36,614 nt of DNA from Micractinium sp. NFX-FRZ (lineage: Eukaryota; Chlorophyta; Trebouxiophyceae; Chlorellales; Chlorellaceae): contig JAPTJF010000558.1 of NCBI GenBank assembly GCA_029339195.1, positions 1 through 36,614 on the forward strand, read 5' to 3'. Both the position numbers and the translations under genes were made by a program. A model generated the notes under the pieces. That model was not told where the DNA came from and made no database searches. It worked only from the letters and a program-made list of their open reading frames with translations. This document shows, in pieces, positions 1-9,549 of this stretch. Positions within the stretch are counted from its first letter, which is position 1; every line of letters begins with the position of its first letter.

Positions 1-535
1 ATGCATTTGGGGAACTTGGTGGGAAGAATGCTGCCTTGCCACGGTGTCGTTCGTACGAATTCGAGTACAAACTGGCCTACATCCCTGCTGCAAGCAGGCA
101 GCCGGGACGCCAAGCCAAGCCAACCCTGGCCCTTTCACCACTGAATCTGACTAAAAGCACTCCAACAATACACTTAGCTAGGACGAGACGATACGAACAC
201 GCACACATTTGAAACTCCCACAGCGACACCAAGCCTACCTGTACATGTACCGGTACCGGCCTCCCCGCCCACGGGGCCTGGCAGGAGGCACACACAGCAC
301 ACCGGTCCGTACCCTGGGGCACGCAGCACACAGGGGGCATCTTACCCTTCCCGGTTTGCTGCCACTGCAACGCTTCCTCGCCCATTGCGTCTCAGGCACA
401 ATCTGTGGGTGCCATCAGAAAGAAACATCGCTGAAAACGGGTCGTTTGGACCGCAACTGCCGCCGGCTGTGCTGGCACCGCTCTGCGGGCTGAGGGGCGG
501 GGGTCGGGCCCGTAGGGCAGCTACCCTGGCCACAC
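1..535 (-). repeat. Left copy of inverted dispersed repeat
   Basis: Read on the minus strand, this stretch matches 33250-33801 on the plus strand over nearly its whole length, with small indels. I judge the match to be roughly 85-90% by eye. The matched landmarks run from the TTCGTACGAA palindrome near 50-60 to the CCCTGGCCACAC block near 524-535. The repeat may continue beyond the start of the window. A partly open frame of about 100 codons occurs in both copies, but it is shifted between them, so I do not call it a gene. No transposase or terminal motif was recognised. Confidence 0.85.
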
Positions 536-582
536 TGAGAGAGTGGCTGCCCTCTTGCGCATGCGTCTTAGTATATCAAGCT

Positions 583-614
583 TGCATGCATGCTTGCATG
601 CATGCATGCATATG
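583..614. repeat. TGCA/GCAT simple repeat
   Basis: Alternating GCAT/TGCA units form a short self-complementary microsatellite between the left dispersed repeat and the V-ATPase exon relic. Confidence 0.7.
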
Positions 615-769
615 CTGCACAGCCAATGAGCGATAGAAGGCTGCCACGGCGGGCTTGGGTAAGGCATGAAGATCCTCATGCTCCGGAGGGTGGGTCGGTG
701 CAGTCTGGGAGGCCCGGCCTGCGTGGGGGGGGGGGGGGGTTGGGCGGTGTTGGCACGCAACAGAGAGGT

Positions 770-1116
770 GAAAGTGCAGCCATGGCAGTGGCGCGCATCA
801 TGTGCAGGGGACTCCTCTGACCCTCCCGAAAACACCCAAGTGCGTGGGCGGCAGTCCGCAGGCAGGCAGGCAGGCGGGCGGGCACAGGATCGCGGGCGCT
901 CACCGATGAAGATGGCAATGGGGCTGCCCCAGCTCCGGATGGCGCTCATCAGCAGGATTGATTAGATGATTGCAATTTGCGGAGGGTTTGGAATTGCTTT
1001 CATATGGGTTGTTGATGAGACGCCCCCGCATCCCGGTCCAATAGGGCCTACCATGTGCGGTGAATGTAACACACAACAATAAAAAAAAGCAGGCGGTCGT
1101 AGACCACAGCGGCCAG
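770..1116 (-). pseudogene. Relic of V-ATPase subunit a exon and following intron
   Basis: On the minus strand, an acceptor (GCAG) is followed by a frame reading LAAVVYDRLL, then after an insertion MSAIRSWGSPIAIFI and a GTGAGC donor at 903. The intact gene has [25 protein letters not shown] at 31729-31804. Removing the inserted 131 bases and one copy of the flanking 6-bp duplication leaves exactly 76 nt, the length of the intact exon. The downstream intron also resembles the intron after 31804 down to about 770. The protein changes are mostly conservative, which suggests a paralogue that was once functional. No other V-ATPase exon was found nearby, so it cannot be expressed as a subunit. Confidence 0.8.
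957..1087 (+). mobile_element. 131-bp A-tailed insertion with 6-bp target-site duplication
   Basis: The insert is bounded by the direct repeat AGCAGG (951-956 and 1088-1093), ends in AATAAAAAAA on the plus strand, and is less GC-rich than its surroundings. It interrupts the V-ATPase exon relic exactly once: the sequences on both sides rejoin to a continuous 76-nt exon. A short A-tailed body with a target duplication is the signature of a retroposed element, such as a SINE, a truncated LINE 3' end or a processed transcript. I could not identify a tRNA, 5S or snRNA parent. Confidence 0.6.
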
Positions 1117-1629
1117 CTGCGGGGGCAGGGGAACGAGGGGCAGTTCCATGTGTCAAGAGGGAGGTGAGTGCACGGCCATAACCAGCAGACGGTCGCCGAA
1201 CACAAAGCAGAAGGGGTGCCGCCACCAGCGGGGGCCAACTTGTCCCTTGAAGGCAGGGCGGACAGCAGCATGCCAGCAAGGCAGGTGATGGTGGTTCACG
1301 AAGCCGTCTGCCACCGTCCTGTAGCCCGCCTGCACCCAGCCGCCGCCCGACCCTAACATTGTCTGTGGTGTGGTTATTTTCTGCCTTTCAACGATGCGCA
1401 GTGCAGGCAGGGCATGATGTGGCAAATTGGTTCTTGCACCTCTTCACACCCCTGTGCTGAGCCTGCTCAGCACACGGTGGCCGGATGAGCCCCTCCGCAC
1501 ATTCCTGCTTTCCGAGTGCAGTTCTGCACTCCTTCTAAGGAGTCAACCGGCTGTCTGATCATAGAGTAGCGGGCCCGCTTGTGCGAGAGTTTGCAGCGGA
1601 CACGGCACTTTGTCCGCCGGGGCAGCGCG
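1117..1629. other. P450 upstream region
   Basis: No gene recognised. It separates the V-ATPase exon relic from the P450 start codon and presumably holds the P450 promoter and 5' UTR. The only open frames are short and have no recognisable domain. Confidence 0.4.
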
Positions 1630-4600
1630 ATGCAGGCTCTCAGGGCGCTGCATGCTCACAATGCGCCTCTCCCAGCGCCGCGGCAGCAGGGGAGGCCCAG
1701 GCGGCACTGGCAGCAGCCCGCCGCCGCCCGCCCCGTCACTACCGACGCCGCGACCGAGGCGGCCCCGTCGGAGGGTCTATTTAGCCTGGACGGCCCCGCG
1801 CCGCTTCCCTCCAGTGCCACGCCTCTTGACCAGCCGTTGAGCCAGGCGCCAGCGGCGGCAGCGCCAGCAGCCGCAGCCAGGGCAGCAGCACCCACATCAG
1901 CGGCAGCGGCAGCACCCACGCAGCCCAGCGAGCCGTGGGCGGCAGGCAGCGACGTGTGGGCCACCCGGCTGGGCCAGCTGGCCGAGGCTGTGCAACAGAC
2001 GGCGGTGCGCCTGCGGCGGCAGGTGGAGCCGCCGCCCCCGGGCTTTCCTCCAGGTGCGGCCCGTGCCGACTGCCGGTGCTGGCTGCCTGTGCCCAAGAGC
2101 ACCATGCGCAGTACTCTTTGCTTGCCTGCCTGTATGCCGCATTGGCAAGGGTCATATCACCCTCGTGCCAAGGCCCCTTCCAGCGCCCACATCAACCCGA
2201 ATTTCCCGCCCCCGGCCTGCATCAACTTCGCTGCCATCGGTTGCGCCTCCTGCAGGCCCCTCGGGCGATGCCGCCGTGCAGCTGCTGCAGCAGCCGCTGG
2301 CGTTTCTGGAGGGGGCGCGGCACCAGCATGGCGGAGTGGTGGGGCTGCTGCTGGGCGGGGAGCGCGCCGTGCTCGTGTCAGGTGCGCTCTTCAAGATCGA
2401 TATCGAACATCTCCTTTGCAACGGCATTGGAAATTGATGTGCCCGCCGGCGCTCCTGCTGGCCCGCGCCTGCAGAGGGTCACCTCACACTGTGCCAGCTG
2501 CCGGTGTCTTGATGCACACCCAGTCAGCCAACAGTAGCATGAGACATACGCGGTGCCCTCTCTCGCCGCTCCCCTTTGTCTCGCCACTGTTGATTCCCCA
2601 CCGGCACCCCCGCTGTGCCTCTGCTTCTGCAGACCCGGCGGCAGCGCGGGCGGTGCTGCAGGAGCCGCCCGGCCAGGCTCCCCCCTTTGTGAAGCAGGGG
2701 ACGGCCTTCTTCCCCGGCAGCAGCCTGACTGGCAGCGGCCTGCTGACGAGGTGGGGGGGAGGGGGTGGGTGGGGAGCGGGCAAGCCTGTGACTTTGGCTT
2801 TGTTGTTGTAGTGGCACGTGGAACAGGGCTGAGGGTGGGCAGGCAGAAGGCGGCACCTTTGCTGTCTGGTAGCCGGCAACCCTGCCGAGGCAACTGTAGC
2901 TGCTTTCTCTTTCCTAAACTGATTGTGTGTCGCTCATCTCCCTTCCTCAATACCCCAACCTTCCTCCACCCCGCTTGCCATGCAGTGACGGCGAGGTGTG
3001 GCGGCGCCAGCGGCGGCTGGTCAACCCGGCATTCAGGCGCGCAGCTGTTGAAAAATATGCAGAGGTGCGGTGGGGGGGCGGGGTGGAGCGGGCTGTTTGG
3101 GCAGGGTGGCGGTGGGTTGGTCGAGAAGGCAGGCAGGCAGACCTGTCTCTCTTGACCCTTGAGACTCCCAATCTCCCGCCAAAACATATACTGCCTCACC
3201 TCATTCCGCCTGCCCCCGCACCCCCATCTCCTTGCTGCCCCCGCACCCCCATCTCCTTGCTGCGTGCCAGGCCATGCTGGGCGCCACGCAGCGCATGCTG
3301 CGTGTGCGCTGGCGCGACGGCTGGGCGCGCGACGTGTACTCCGACTTCAACCGCCTCACTTTGGAGATCACTCTGGAGGCGCTGTTTGGAGGGGGCGGCG
3401 GCTCGCAGGCGCTGGCGGGCGCGGAGATCACGGGTGGGTGGGTGCAGTGGGTGCAGCGTGGTGGGGCGTGGCTGGGGTGGGTGGGGTGCAGTGTGGTGAG
3501 GCAAGCAAGTTGGGGAGGCGGGGTGGGGTGGGGGCAGCATGGTGCAGCGTGGTGGGGTGGGGTGCGGGGCACTGTGATGGGGCGGGGTGGGTGTGCAGCG
3601 GCGGGTCAGTTGGAAAGTCGGGTGTTGTCAGGCACAGACGTCCACCACCTCACTCTGGAGGCAACTTTAGTAGCAACTAGCAGTGGCTTGCAGGGGCTGG
3701 CGGGCCCAACCCTTTGGGTGGGTGCGTCCTCGGGCGGCCGGGCGGGTGGGTGTAGTGTCTTTGGGTGGGGCAGGAGGCAGGGGGCAATGGGGTCCTGCGG
3801 GGCAGATGTGCTGGTGTGACTAAGCTGGCATTCCTGTCATCCAAACGACCACCTGCCCCCCCCCTCGCAGACGCCATCCAGCAAGCGTTTGCCTTCTTTG
3901 CGCGGCGGGGCGCCGCCGCCCTGGCCATCCCCGAATGGGTGCCCACACCCGATAACGTAGGCTTCAATGCGGCAGTGGCACGGCTGGACCGGGCTGTGTA
4001 TGGGCTGATCGCCGAGCGCCGCAGGTGGGAGGGGCGCAGCGGTGGGAGGGCGCAGCGGTGGGTGGGAGTGTGGGGTTGGCGTGGGGGTTTGCGCGCACGC
4101 ACAACGACATGGGATGACTGCCGTGGCGGCCCGGCCGGAGCGGGCTGTGTATGCCCTGATCGCCGAGCGCTGCAGGTAGGTGGGGCTCTGTGGGGGGTCT
4201 GGGGTATGCGGCCCCGCTGTCGGCCCGTGCACCGCCCTGCCCAGCCGGGCCAGCGGTGCATCGAGTCCCTGTTGTGGCGCGTGCGCAACCCCCCACCACA
4301 GCTGCAGTGGTGCACTCAGCGCCTAGGTACGCCCAGCCAATGCATCGCCCAGGGCTCAGTTTCTCTTCCCTCACTTGTCTTGTTGCCTCCTGCCCGTGGC
4401 CTGTCCACCTGCAGGGAGCTGGCTGCGCTGGCGCAGCAGCAGCAGCAGCAGCAGCAGTTGGGGCAGCAGCAGCAGTTGGGGCAGGAGCCAGCACAGGGGC
4501 CCGCCCCTCGCGACCTGCTGGACTCCCTGCTCCTGGCCTCGGGGGAAGGGGGTGAGCGGATGGAGGACCGGGCCGCACGGGACGAGCTGATGACGCTGCT

Positions 4601-6775
4601 GGTGGCAGGTGGGTTGCGTTGGGGACAGAGAGGGTGTGGTGGGGCAGGCAGCTGGGGAGGGTGATTGAGCAGGACGGGGCCAGGGAGAAGGTGAGGCGGG
4701 TGGATGGGAGACCAGTAGGCACGAGTCGTGCTGACGGCGCCTCTAGCTTTTGGGTGCAAGGGGAAGGGTGCCGCGTGGTGCCATGCCTTGGGAAGTGTTG
4801 CAGCCCAGGTGTGCCTAGAGGGGCATCGCAGTGGTGGTGGCAGTGTGGGCGGAGCCTGCAGGGACCTCCTGTTCCCTTGCAAGGCATGCGGTGCTCGTGC
4901 CCACTGGCGTTGCGCATGCCGGTTTCTGAAGGCCAGGAGGCGGGCAGCATCCTGCTGGGCTGCGCCTGCGCCCACCTGGCACCCCACCCCACAGGCGGAC
5001 ACATGCACCCCTGCCACATGCCCACTTGCTGCACAACCGATGCTCCTGCCGCAGGCCAGGAGACGAGCGCCATTCTGCTGGGCTGGGCCTGTGCCTACCT
5101 GGCACACCACCCAGAGGTGCAGGCAGCGGCGGCTGCCGAGGTGCGGGCGCTCCTGCGCGGCGACGGCAGCGACAATGGCAGCGGCAGCGGCGAGGGCAGC
5201 GCAGAGGCAGGCGGCGCCGCGGATGGGATGCAGGGAGGCGGGCGGGCACTGGAGGCGGCAGATGCGCGGCGGCTTCCCCTTGTGGAGTCCGTGGTGCTCG
5301 AGGCGATGAGGTGCGCTGCGATTAGAAGACAACAACCCTGCCATGCATCAGTGCAACTCTGCATCGGCCAGCGCCAGCCGCTTCACCCTCACCAGCCAGT
5401 GCGGCCCCGCCCCCGCCTGCCGCACTGTGCGTGAGCAGGGAGAGGGAAGCTGCCATGGCTGCTTGTGAGGCTCCCCCACAAGCAGCGGCGTGACAGTGCA
5501 CCTGTGCGCGCTTGCTCAACTGAGCGGCCTGCGACCAGGCATCTCCACGCAGCAGAGGCATGCCCTGCGCAGTGAGCCCCATTCCTACTTCTTCTTTCTG
5601 CATGCTCCCTGGGATGCAGGCTGTCTCCCCCGGCATACCTGGTGGGGCGGTGTGCTGCCGAGGACACGCAGCTAGGCGGGCACTACGTGGCCAAGGGTGA
5701 GCGGGGGTGGGTGAGTTGACAGCCGAGGTGCCTGCTGGTCTCCCGTGGCTGGTCTGAGCGGGGGTGGATGCCCAGCAGGGCCGGGGGTGTGGATGCCTCC
5801 TGGCTCAAGGGTGAGCGCAGGCACAGCAGGCAGGCAGCACCGGCAAAGCAGGCCAGGCTCCGCTGCGCACAGGGGGTGGGTGCTCAGCAGGGGGCGTGGG
5901 TGCCTCCTGGCTCAGAGGCGCTGCAGGCAGCCGATCCAGGAGTGGCACCTGGCGTGTCATGAGGCATTGTAGTCATGCACTTGCCAGGGTGGTGGCAGCG
6001 GCGCATCCCTGGCTGCCATGCCGAGCTCAGCCCTGCACCTGCCTGCCCCTCCCCTCGCTCTTCAGGCACCACCGTGCTTGTGTGCCCCTACCTCCTGCAC
6101 CGTGACCCCGGCGCCTGGGGGCCAGGTGCAGCCGCCTTCCGCCCAGGGCGCTGGCTGGAGCTGGCACAGCAGGCGCAGCAGGCAGGTGCCTCTGCACACG
6201 CGCCGCCATCGCACGGCAGCGCTGCCGGCGGATGTCCGCACAGTGGAGGCGGCGGCGGCGGCGGCGGGGGCATCGGCAGCGTGCCTGGAAGCAGCAGCAG
6301 CAGTGCGGCTGGGAGCGGTGCCAGCGGTGGCGGCGGTGGCGGCGGCGGCGGCGGCACGGCATTCCTCACAGGCCTGGGCCCCAACGGCGCTTACATCCCC
6401 TTTGGGGCGGGCCAGCGAAACTGCGTCGGCTCAGGCAAGTGGCCAGCCAGCAGTGCCTGCCTTCACCCCGACGGCCGACCACCACGCGTGGTTGCCTGCG
6501 CCGCATTCTCCCAGCTGGAGTGGCTGCCGCGCAGGGCAGGAGAGCATCATGCCACGCCCCCTCTCACCCCCGCCTGCCCCCCTCCACCCACCCATTCAAC
6601 CCGCCCTCCCTGCCTCGCAGGCTTCGCCATGACTGAAGCGGTGCTCGTGCTGGCGGCAGTGCTGGACCGCTTCTGCCTGCAGCCGCTGCCCGGAGCCGCC
6701 TTCCCCCAGGCCCAGCCCCAGATCACTCTGCGCCCCGCCAGCGTGCGCCTGCTGCTGCGCCGCCGCTGGGAGTGA
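1630..6775 (+). CDS. Cytochrome P450 (CYP97-clan-like), 11 exons
   Basis: Exons: 1630-2053, 2256-2381, 2633-2750, 2986-3064, 3271-3433, 3871-4024, 4415-4608, 5055-5310, 5620-5696, 6066-6434, 6621-6775. All phases join to give 704 aa. P450 hallmarks appear in order: C-helix WRRQR (W228-R232), I-helix AGQETS (419-424), K-helix ExxR (E502-R505), a PERF-like FRPGRW, and the haem loop FGAGQRNCVG with ligand Cys650. These predict a haem-thiolate monooxygenase. The Ala/Pro-rich N-terminus of about 130 residues could be a plastid transit peptide. The general layout resembles CYP97-type algal P450s, but the family and substrate are not certain. Oddities are a poly-Gln tract in exon 7, a Gly/Ser-rich insertion of about 65 residues just before the haem loop, and a GC-AG intron after exon 10. 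The start is the first ATG of the exon-1 frame; no upstream in-frame ATG was seen. Confidence 0.9.
3211..3260. repeat. Perfect 25-bp tandem duplication
   Basis: Two identical 25-bp copies (3211-3235 and 3236-3260) form the pyrimidine tract just before the exon 5 acceptor of the P450 gene, so the duplication doubles a polypyrimidine/branch region. Confidence 0.9.
3637..3701 (+). repeat. Degenerate intronic copy of P450 exon 5 end
   Basis: Blocks such as CCACCTCACTCTGGAG and GCAGGGGCTGGCGGGC parallel exon 5 at 3351-3420 in the same order. The blocks are followed by a GGGTGGGTG run like that at the real donor. The copy is diverged and carries gaps. Confidence 0.55.
4119..4183 (+). repeat. Intronic copy of P450 exon 6 end with donor
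   Basis: The run GCGGGCTGTGTATG-CCTGATCGCCGAGCGC-TGCAG followed by GTAGGTGGGG closely repeats the end of exon 6 (3980-4024) together with its donor GTGGGAGGGG. It lies 151 bp downstream inside the same intron and has a canonical GT donor of its own. Confidence 0.85.
4932..4996 (+). repeat. Intronic copy of P450 exon 8 start (I-helix)
   Basis: It translates to GQEAGSILLGCACAHLAPHP, compared with GQETSAILLGWACAYLAHHP in the true exon at 5055. The copy starts at the exon boundary, is preceded by an AG (GAAG), and ends about 20 codons later. It has lost the conserved Thr-Ser that follows Glu in the I-helix. Confidence 0.85.
5761..5917 (+). repeat. Intronic tandem repeat, period about 113 bp
   Basis: A block containing GGATGCCCAGCAGGG and TGCCTCCTGGCTCA (5761-5806) recurs at 5874-5917 within the intron after P450 exon 9. 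Confidence 0.75.
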
Positions 6776-7740
6776 GCAAGCACATGGGCGTGTGCTTGCT
6801 GCCACACCGCGCCTCCCCACGCATCTCGCCAGCCTGCCCTGCTGATTTAATGCTCCTGTTTTGCTTGCTCACCTGTTTTGCCTGCCCGTATGATTCTGTT
6901 TTGTGTTCAGCCACACCTCCCCGTTTTGTTCTCCATCCTTCTAATGCATTTCCATGTCGGCCTTGCCCTCCTTAGAGCCCGCTTTGGCGCGCCCTCCTGG
7001 CGTCATTTTTCGGCCTGCACCTTCAGCCTGCAACTTTCAGCCTGCACTTCCATCCTGCGGGCACCCTGCATCTCTTACAACGCAACCCATGCCCCCACCC
7101 CGAATAAACCCGTCCACCGCCATTAAGAGCCTCCACCACCGCTTTCTCCGTCGCATGTCTGGCACGCACCCCACCTGCCTGGCCAAAACCCGGCTGCTGT
7201 GTCTGTCCGCTCCCCTGTTCCCCTCCATCAGCAACGCTTGGCCGCCGATTGCTGCACCCACGTACCACTCTCCGCATTGAAAGGAGCCCCCCGGTTGGGA
7301 TGGGGCTCGCCGCGCCACGGTGTTGTAAGCCTGCTAGTCCAAGGACTCATGGCAGGGTTGGATCATTAAGATGGGTGGGGAACCTTCAGCCACGGCAGGT
7401 CTGCTGAAGCTGCCTGCACGCAGACAGGGACCAGCATCAGCGCCAGAGGTCTGTGGGACTCCCAGTCGTTGGGTACTGCAGTACGGTACAGGTGTGGCAG
7501 AGCACAGCACCTGTGCAGACCATGCTTTCAGTCAGGGGCGTACATATGTGGAACAGGTGTTTGAGGTGCCTAACATCAATGCAAAGGGGCAGGTGGTAGA
7601 CGAAACGAGTGTCTGGAGGCGGCCACAAACGGGCCTGCATCAGGCCGCCGGTGTGAGGCCAGGAGCTGCCGCAGCGCTGTGGGGATTGAGCACTGCTGGA
7701 TTGCTGGCAGCTGCAGGACAGCTTCCCCAAAAGCAGCCCC
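6776..7740 (+). other. P450 3' UTR and intergenic region
   Basis: No second gene recognised. The first part is pyrimidine-rich and presumably the P450 3' UTR. Around 7465-7530 there are several GTAC tetramers, a feature also seen upstream of the intact secreted-protein gene. Confidence 0.45.
7324..7328 (+). terminator. Candidate poly(A) signal TGTAA for the P450 gene
   Basis: TGTAA is the usual poly(A) signal of chlorophyte nuclear genes. This one lies about 550 nt after the P450 stop. Confidence 0.4.
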
Positions 7741-8032
7741 AGCTTCTCCGCGGGCTTTGGGCCTCGGGCCCCACGAGGAACCTTCTGCCACCCTTCCGTG
7801 CACGCTCAAATCCTTGCCAGGCCCATCGGCGGACCGGCGCTTCCAGTGTTAACATTAAGGGGGACGTCCGGCTCGCTAGTGCTGGACTGCCTCCCCATGC
7901 GGCCGCTCCTACAGTTGGTGCCGTTGCTGGTGGCACTTGCAACGGCAGCGGGACATCCCGCAGGCGGAGAGCGCCTTCCGCAACCAGGCCGTGCCGCCGG
8001 CGGCAGCGGGGGCCGAACCGGCGGGACCACCG
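7741..8032 (+). pseudogene. Truncated copy of the 5' end of the secreted modular protein gene
   Basis: It matches 9382-9675: the 5' flank, the start codon and signal peptide (MRPLLQLVPLLVALATAAG at 7897, compared with MRALLQLAPLLVALATAAG), and the Gly-rich start of exon 1. The similarity stops at about 8032. From there the sequence is the reversed 3' end of a dCTPase gene copy, so the frame runs into Ala/Leu repeats and stops at 8085. No later exons of the secreted protein are present here. Confidence 0.85.
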
Positions 8033-8081
8033 CTGCTGCCGCTGCTGCTGCTCTTCTGCTCTTGCTGCTTCTCCTGAACTG

Positions 8082-8097
8082 TTAAGCCTGCCCACCT

Positions 8098-8136
<39 letters not shown>

Positions 8137-8742
8137 GCCTGCTGCGCCGCCAGCTGTGTGTACTTGGCGGCCGAGCCGCGTGCCAGCTCAGCGGGGTACT
8201 TGCGCCCGTTGGCCTCCATTTTGGACAGCGCGGCTGCGAGCAGGTCGACGCCGCAGGCATCCGCCAGGCGTACCGGATAGAGCAGGACATCAGACAGCTC
8301 TTCCCCTGCGGTGCTTGAGGGGAACAAAGGGGGGAGGAGTGTGTTGGAGGTGTCACAGGCGTGTACACAGGTGTGTCCACATGTGTGCGTGCCAGGCGGA
8401 CGAGGTGTTGCACGCCACTAGCCAGCTCCCCGCCTGCGGCACGGAGCCACAGAGGGAAAGAAAGACGCCAGTTCCATAGTTGCAATCAGGGAGGAGGATT
8501 GCACAGGTGCCCTCGTGCAAAGCGCCAGAGAAGGAAAGGCAGTTGCGGTGGAGGAGGGGGGACTCCAGTAGGCGAGGTGGCAGGGAGGGGCACATGCGGC
8601 GCCGCGGAGCATGGGGCGAGCACTACTTCGCAGGCAGGCGAGGGCTGGGCCGGCAGGGTGGGGGCGCTGAAGGCGGGCAGCCAGCGCCGGCACTCCTCGT
8701 CTCCCATCCACTGGAAGATCCCGGCGAGCTCCCCCACCTCGC
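8082..8742 (-). pseudogene. Truncated dCTP pyrophosphatase copy
   Basis: The last exon (about 8082-8314, minus strand) is intact and matches the functional gene, including the poly-Gln C-terminus, with YLV changed to YPV. The middle exon (from 8742) reads EVGELAGIFQWMGDEEC, but similarity breaks after FSA. About 120 bp present in the functional gene (exon end, donor and intron start) are missing. Exon 1 has no counterpart. Intron similarity continues to about 8890. The missing donor and first exon make this a pseudogene of the gene at 18496-19883. Confidence 0.85.
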
Positions 8743-9040
8743 CTGCGCATCCAAATACAGGAGCAAGTGGGTCCATGGAGGGGCTTGCTGGCATGATCAA
8801 GGGTGGGCTTTCTATAGCAGACATGCCCAGGTGACTGCCCGACCCCATAGCCAGCACCATGCATGTGTTCCACATATGTTCAAGGCCCTCGTTCCGGGGA
8901 TCAGGGGCAACACGGGCTGCCAGGAGAGCCCCCCTAGGGCCTGGTCCGTGCCACACAGCTGATAAATTCCAGGGTGGCACTCGTGCCAACCAGCTCTCAC
9001 CAGCTAGATGAGACCGGTGCCCGGCCCAACCCTCCCGTCT

Positions 9041-9086
9041 GTACAGTCTGTACAGTTTTGTACAATACAGTATGTACAGTCTGTAC
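9041..9086. promoter_or_regulatory. Cluster of five GTAC elements upstream of the secreted-protein gene
   Basis: GTAC occurs at 9041, 9050, 9060, 9074 and 9083, four times within CTGTACAG or TGTACAG contexts, and again at 9241. GTAC is the core recognised by SBP-domain factors, for example in copper-response elements of Chlamydomonas. The cluster lies 460-510 bp before the ATG at 9550. A regulatory role is inferred from clustering only. Confidence 0.35.
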
Positions 9087-9549
9087 AGTCACCAACCAAC
9101 TGCCAGTCAACTGAAAGCCGACTGGCCTCTGCCCTGCATCCCCTGCCTTTTTAGCGCACACACCGTTGTCACAGCACCCCGCCAGCCCGTAGCGCCCCCT
9201 CCTTTCAATTTGGACCGCCGTGCTTTCTCGATACGGTATCGTACGATCGACGAAAGCCACCCTGCGCCCGGTCACCAACAGGGCTCTTGGTGGAACGTTT
9301 GGGGCTCGGGCCGTCTATACATTTCAGAGGGGTTAATTAAGGACCCTCCGGGCACCGCGCCAGCCTTTTCCTCGGCAGTGCTGAGCTTCCCCGCGGCCTT
9401 TGGGCCGCTGGCTCTACGACGAACCTTCTGGCGCCCGCCTGTGCATGTTAAAAGCTGCCAAACCATCCTTGCCAGGCCCATCGGCGGACCAGCGCTACCC
9501 GTGTTGACTTCGAGGGCCCCCGGACGCTCGCGAACTCGTGCCAGTCCCG

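Noticed and set aside
77..385. Roughly 100-codon frame shared by the two dispersed repeat copies
   Set aside because: The two versions are offset by frameshifting indels and show no domain, so similarity is explained by DNA-level duplication.
957..1087. Insertion as a newly gained intron (introner-like)
   Set aside because: It lacks GT...AG ends at its boundaries in the orientation of the host exon, shifts the frame, and ends in an A-tail on the opposite strand.
3964..5344. Minus-strand frames of 340-370 codons opposite the P450 gene
   Set aside because: Antisense shadows of GC-rich exons and introns; the plus strand carries the verified P450 motifs and splice phases.
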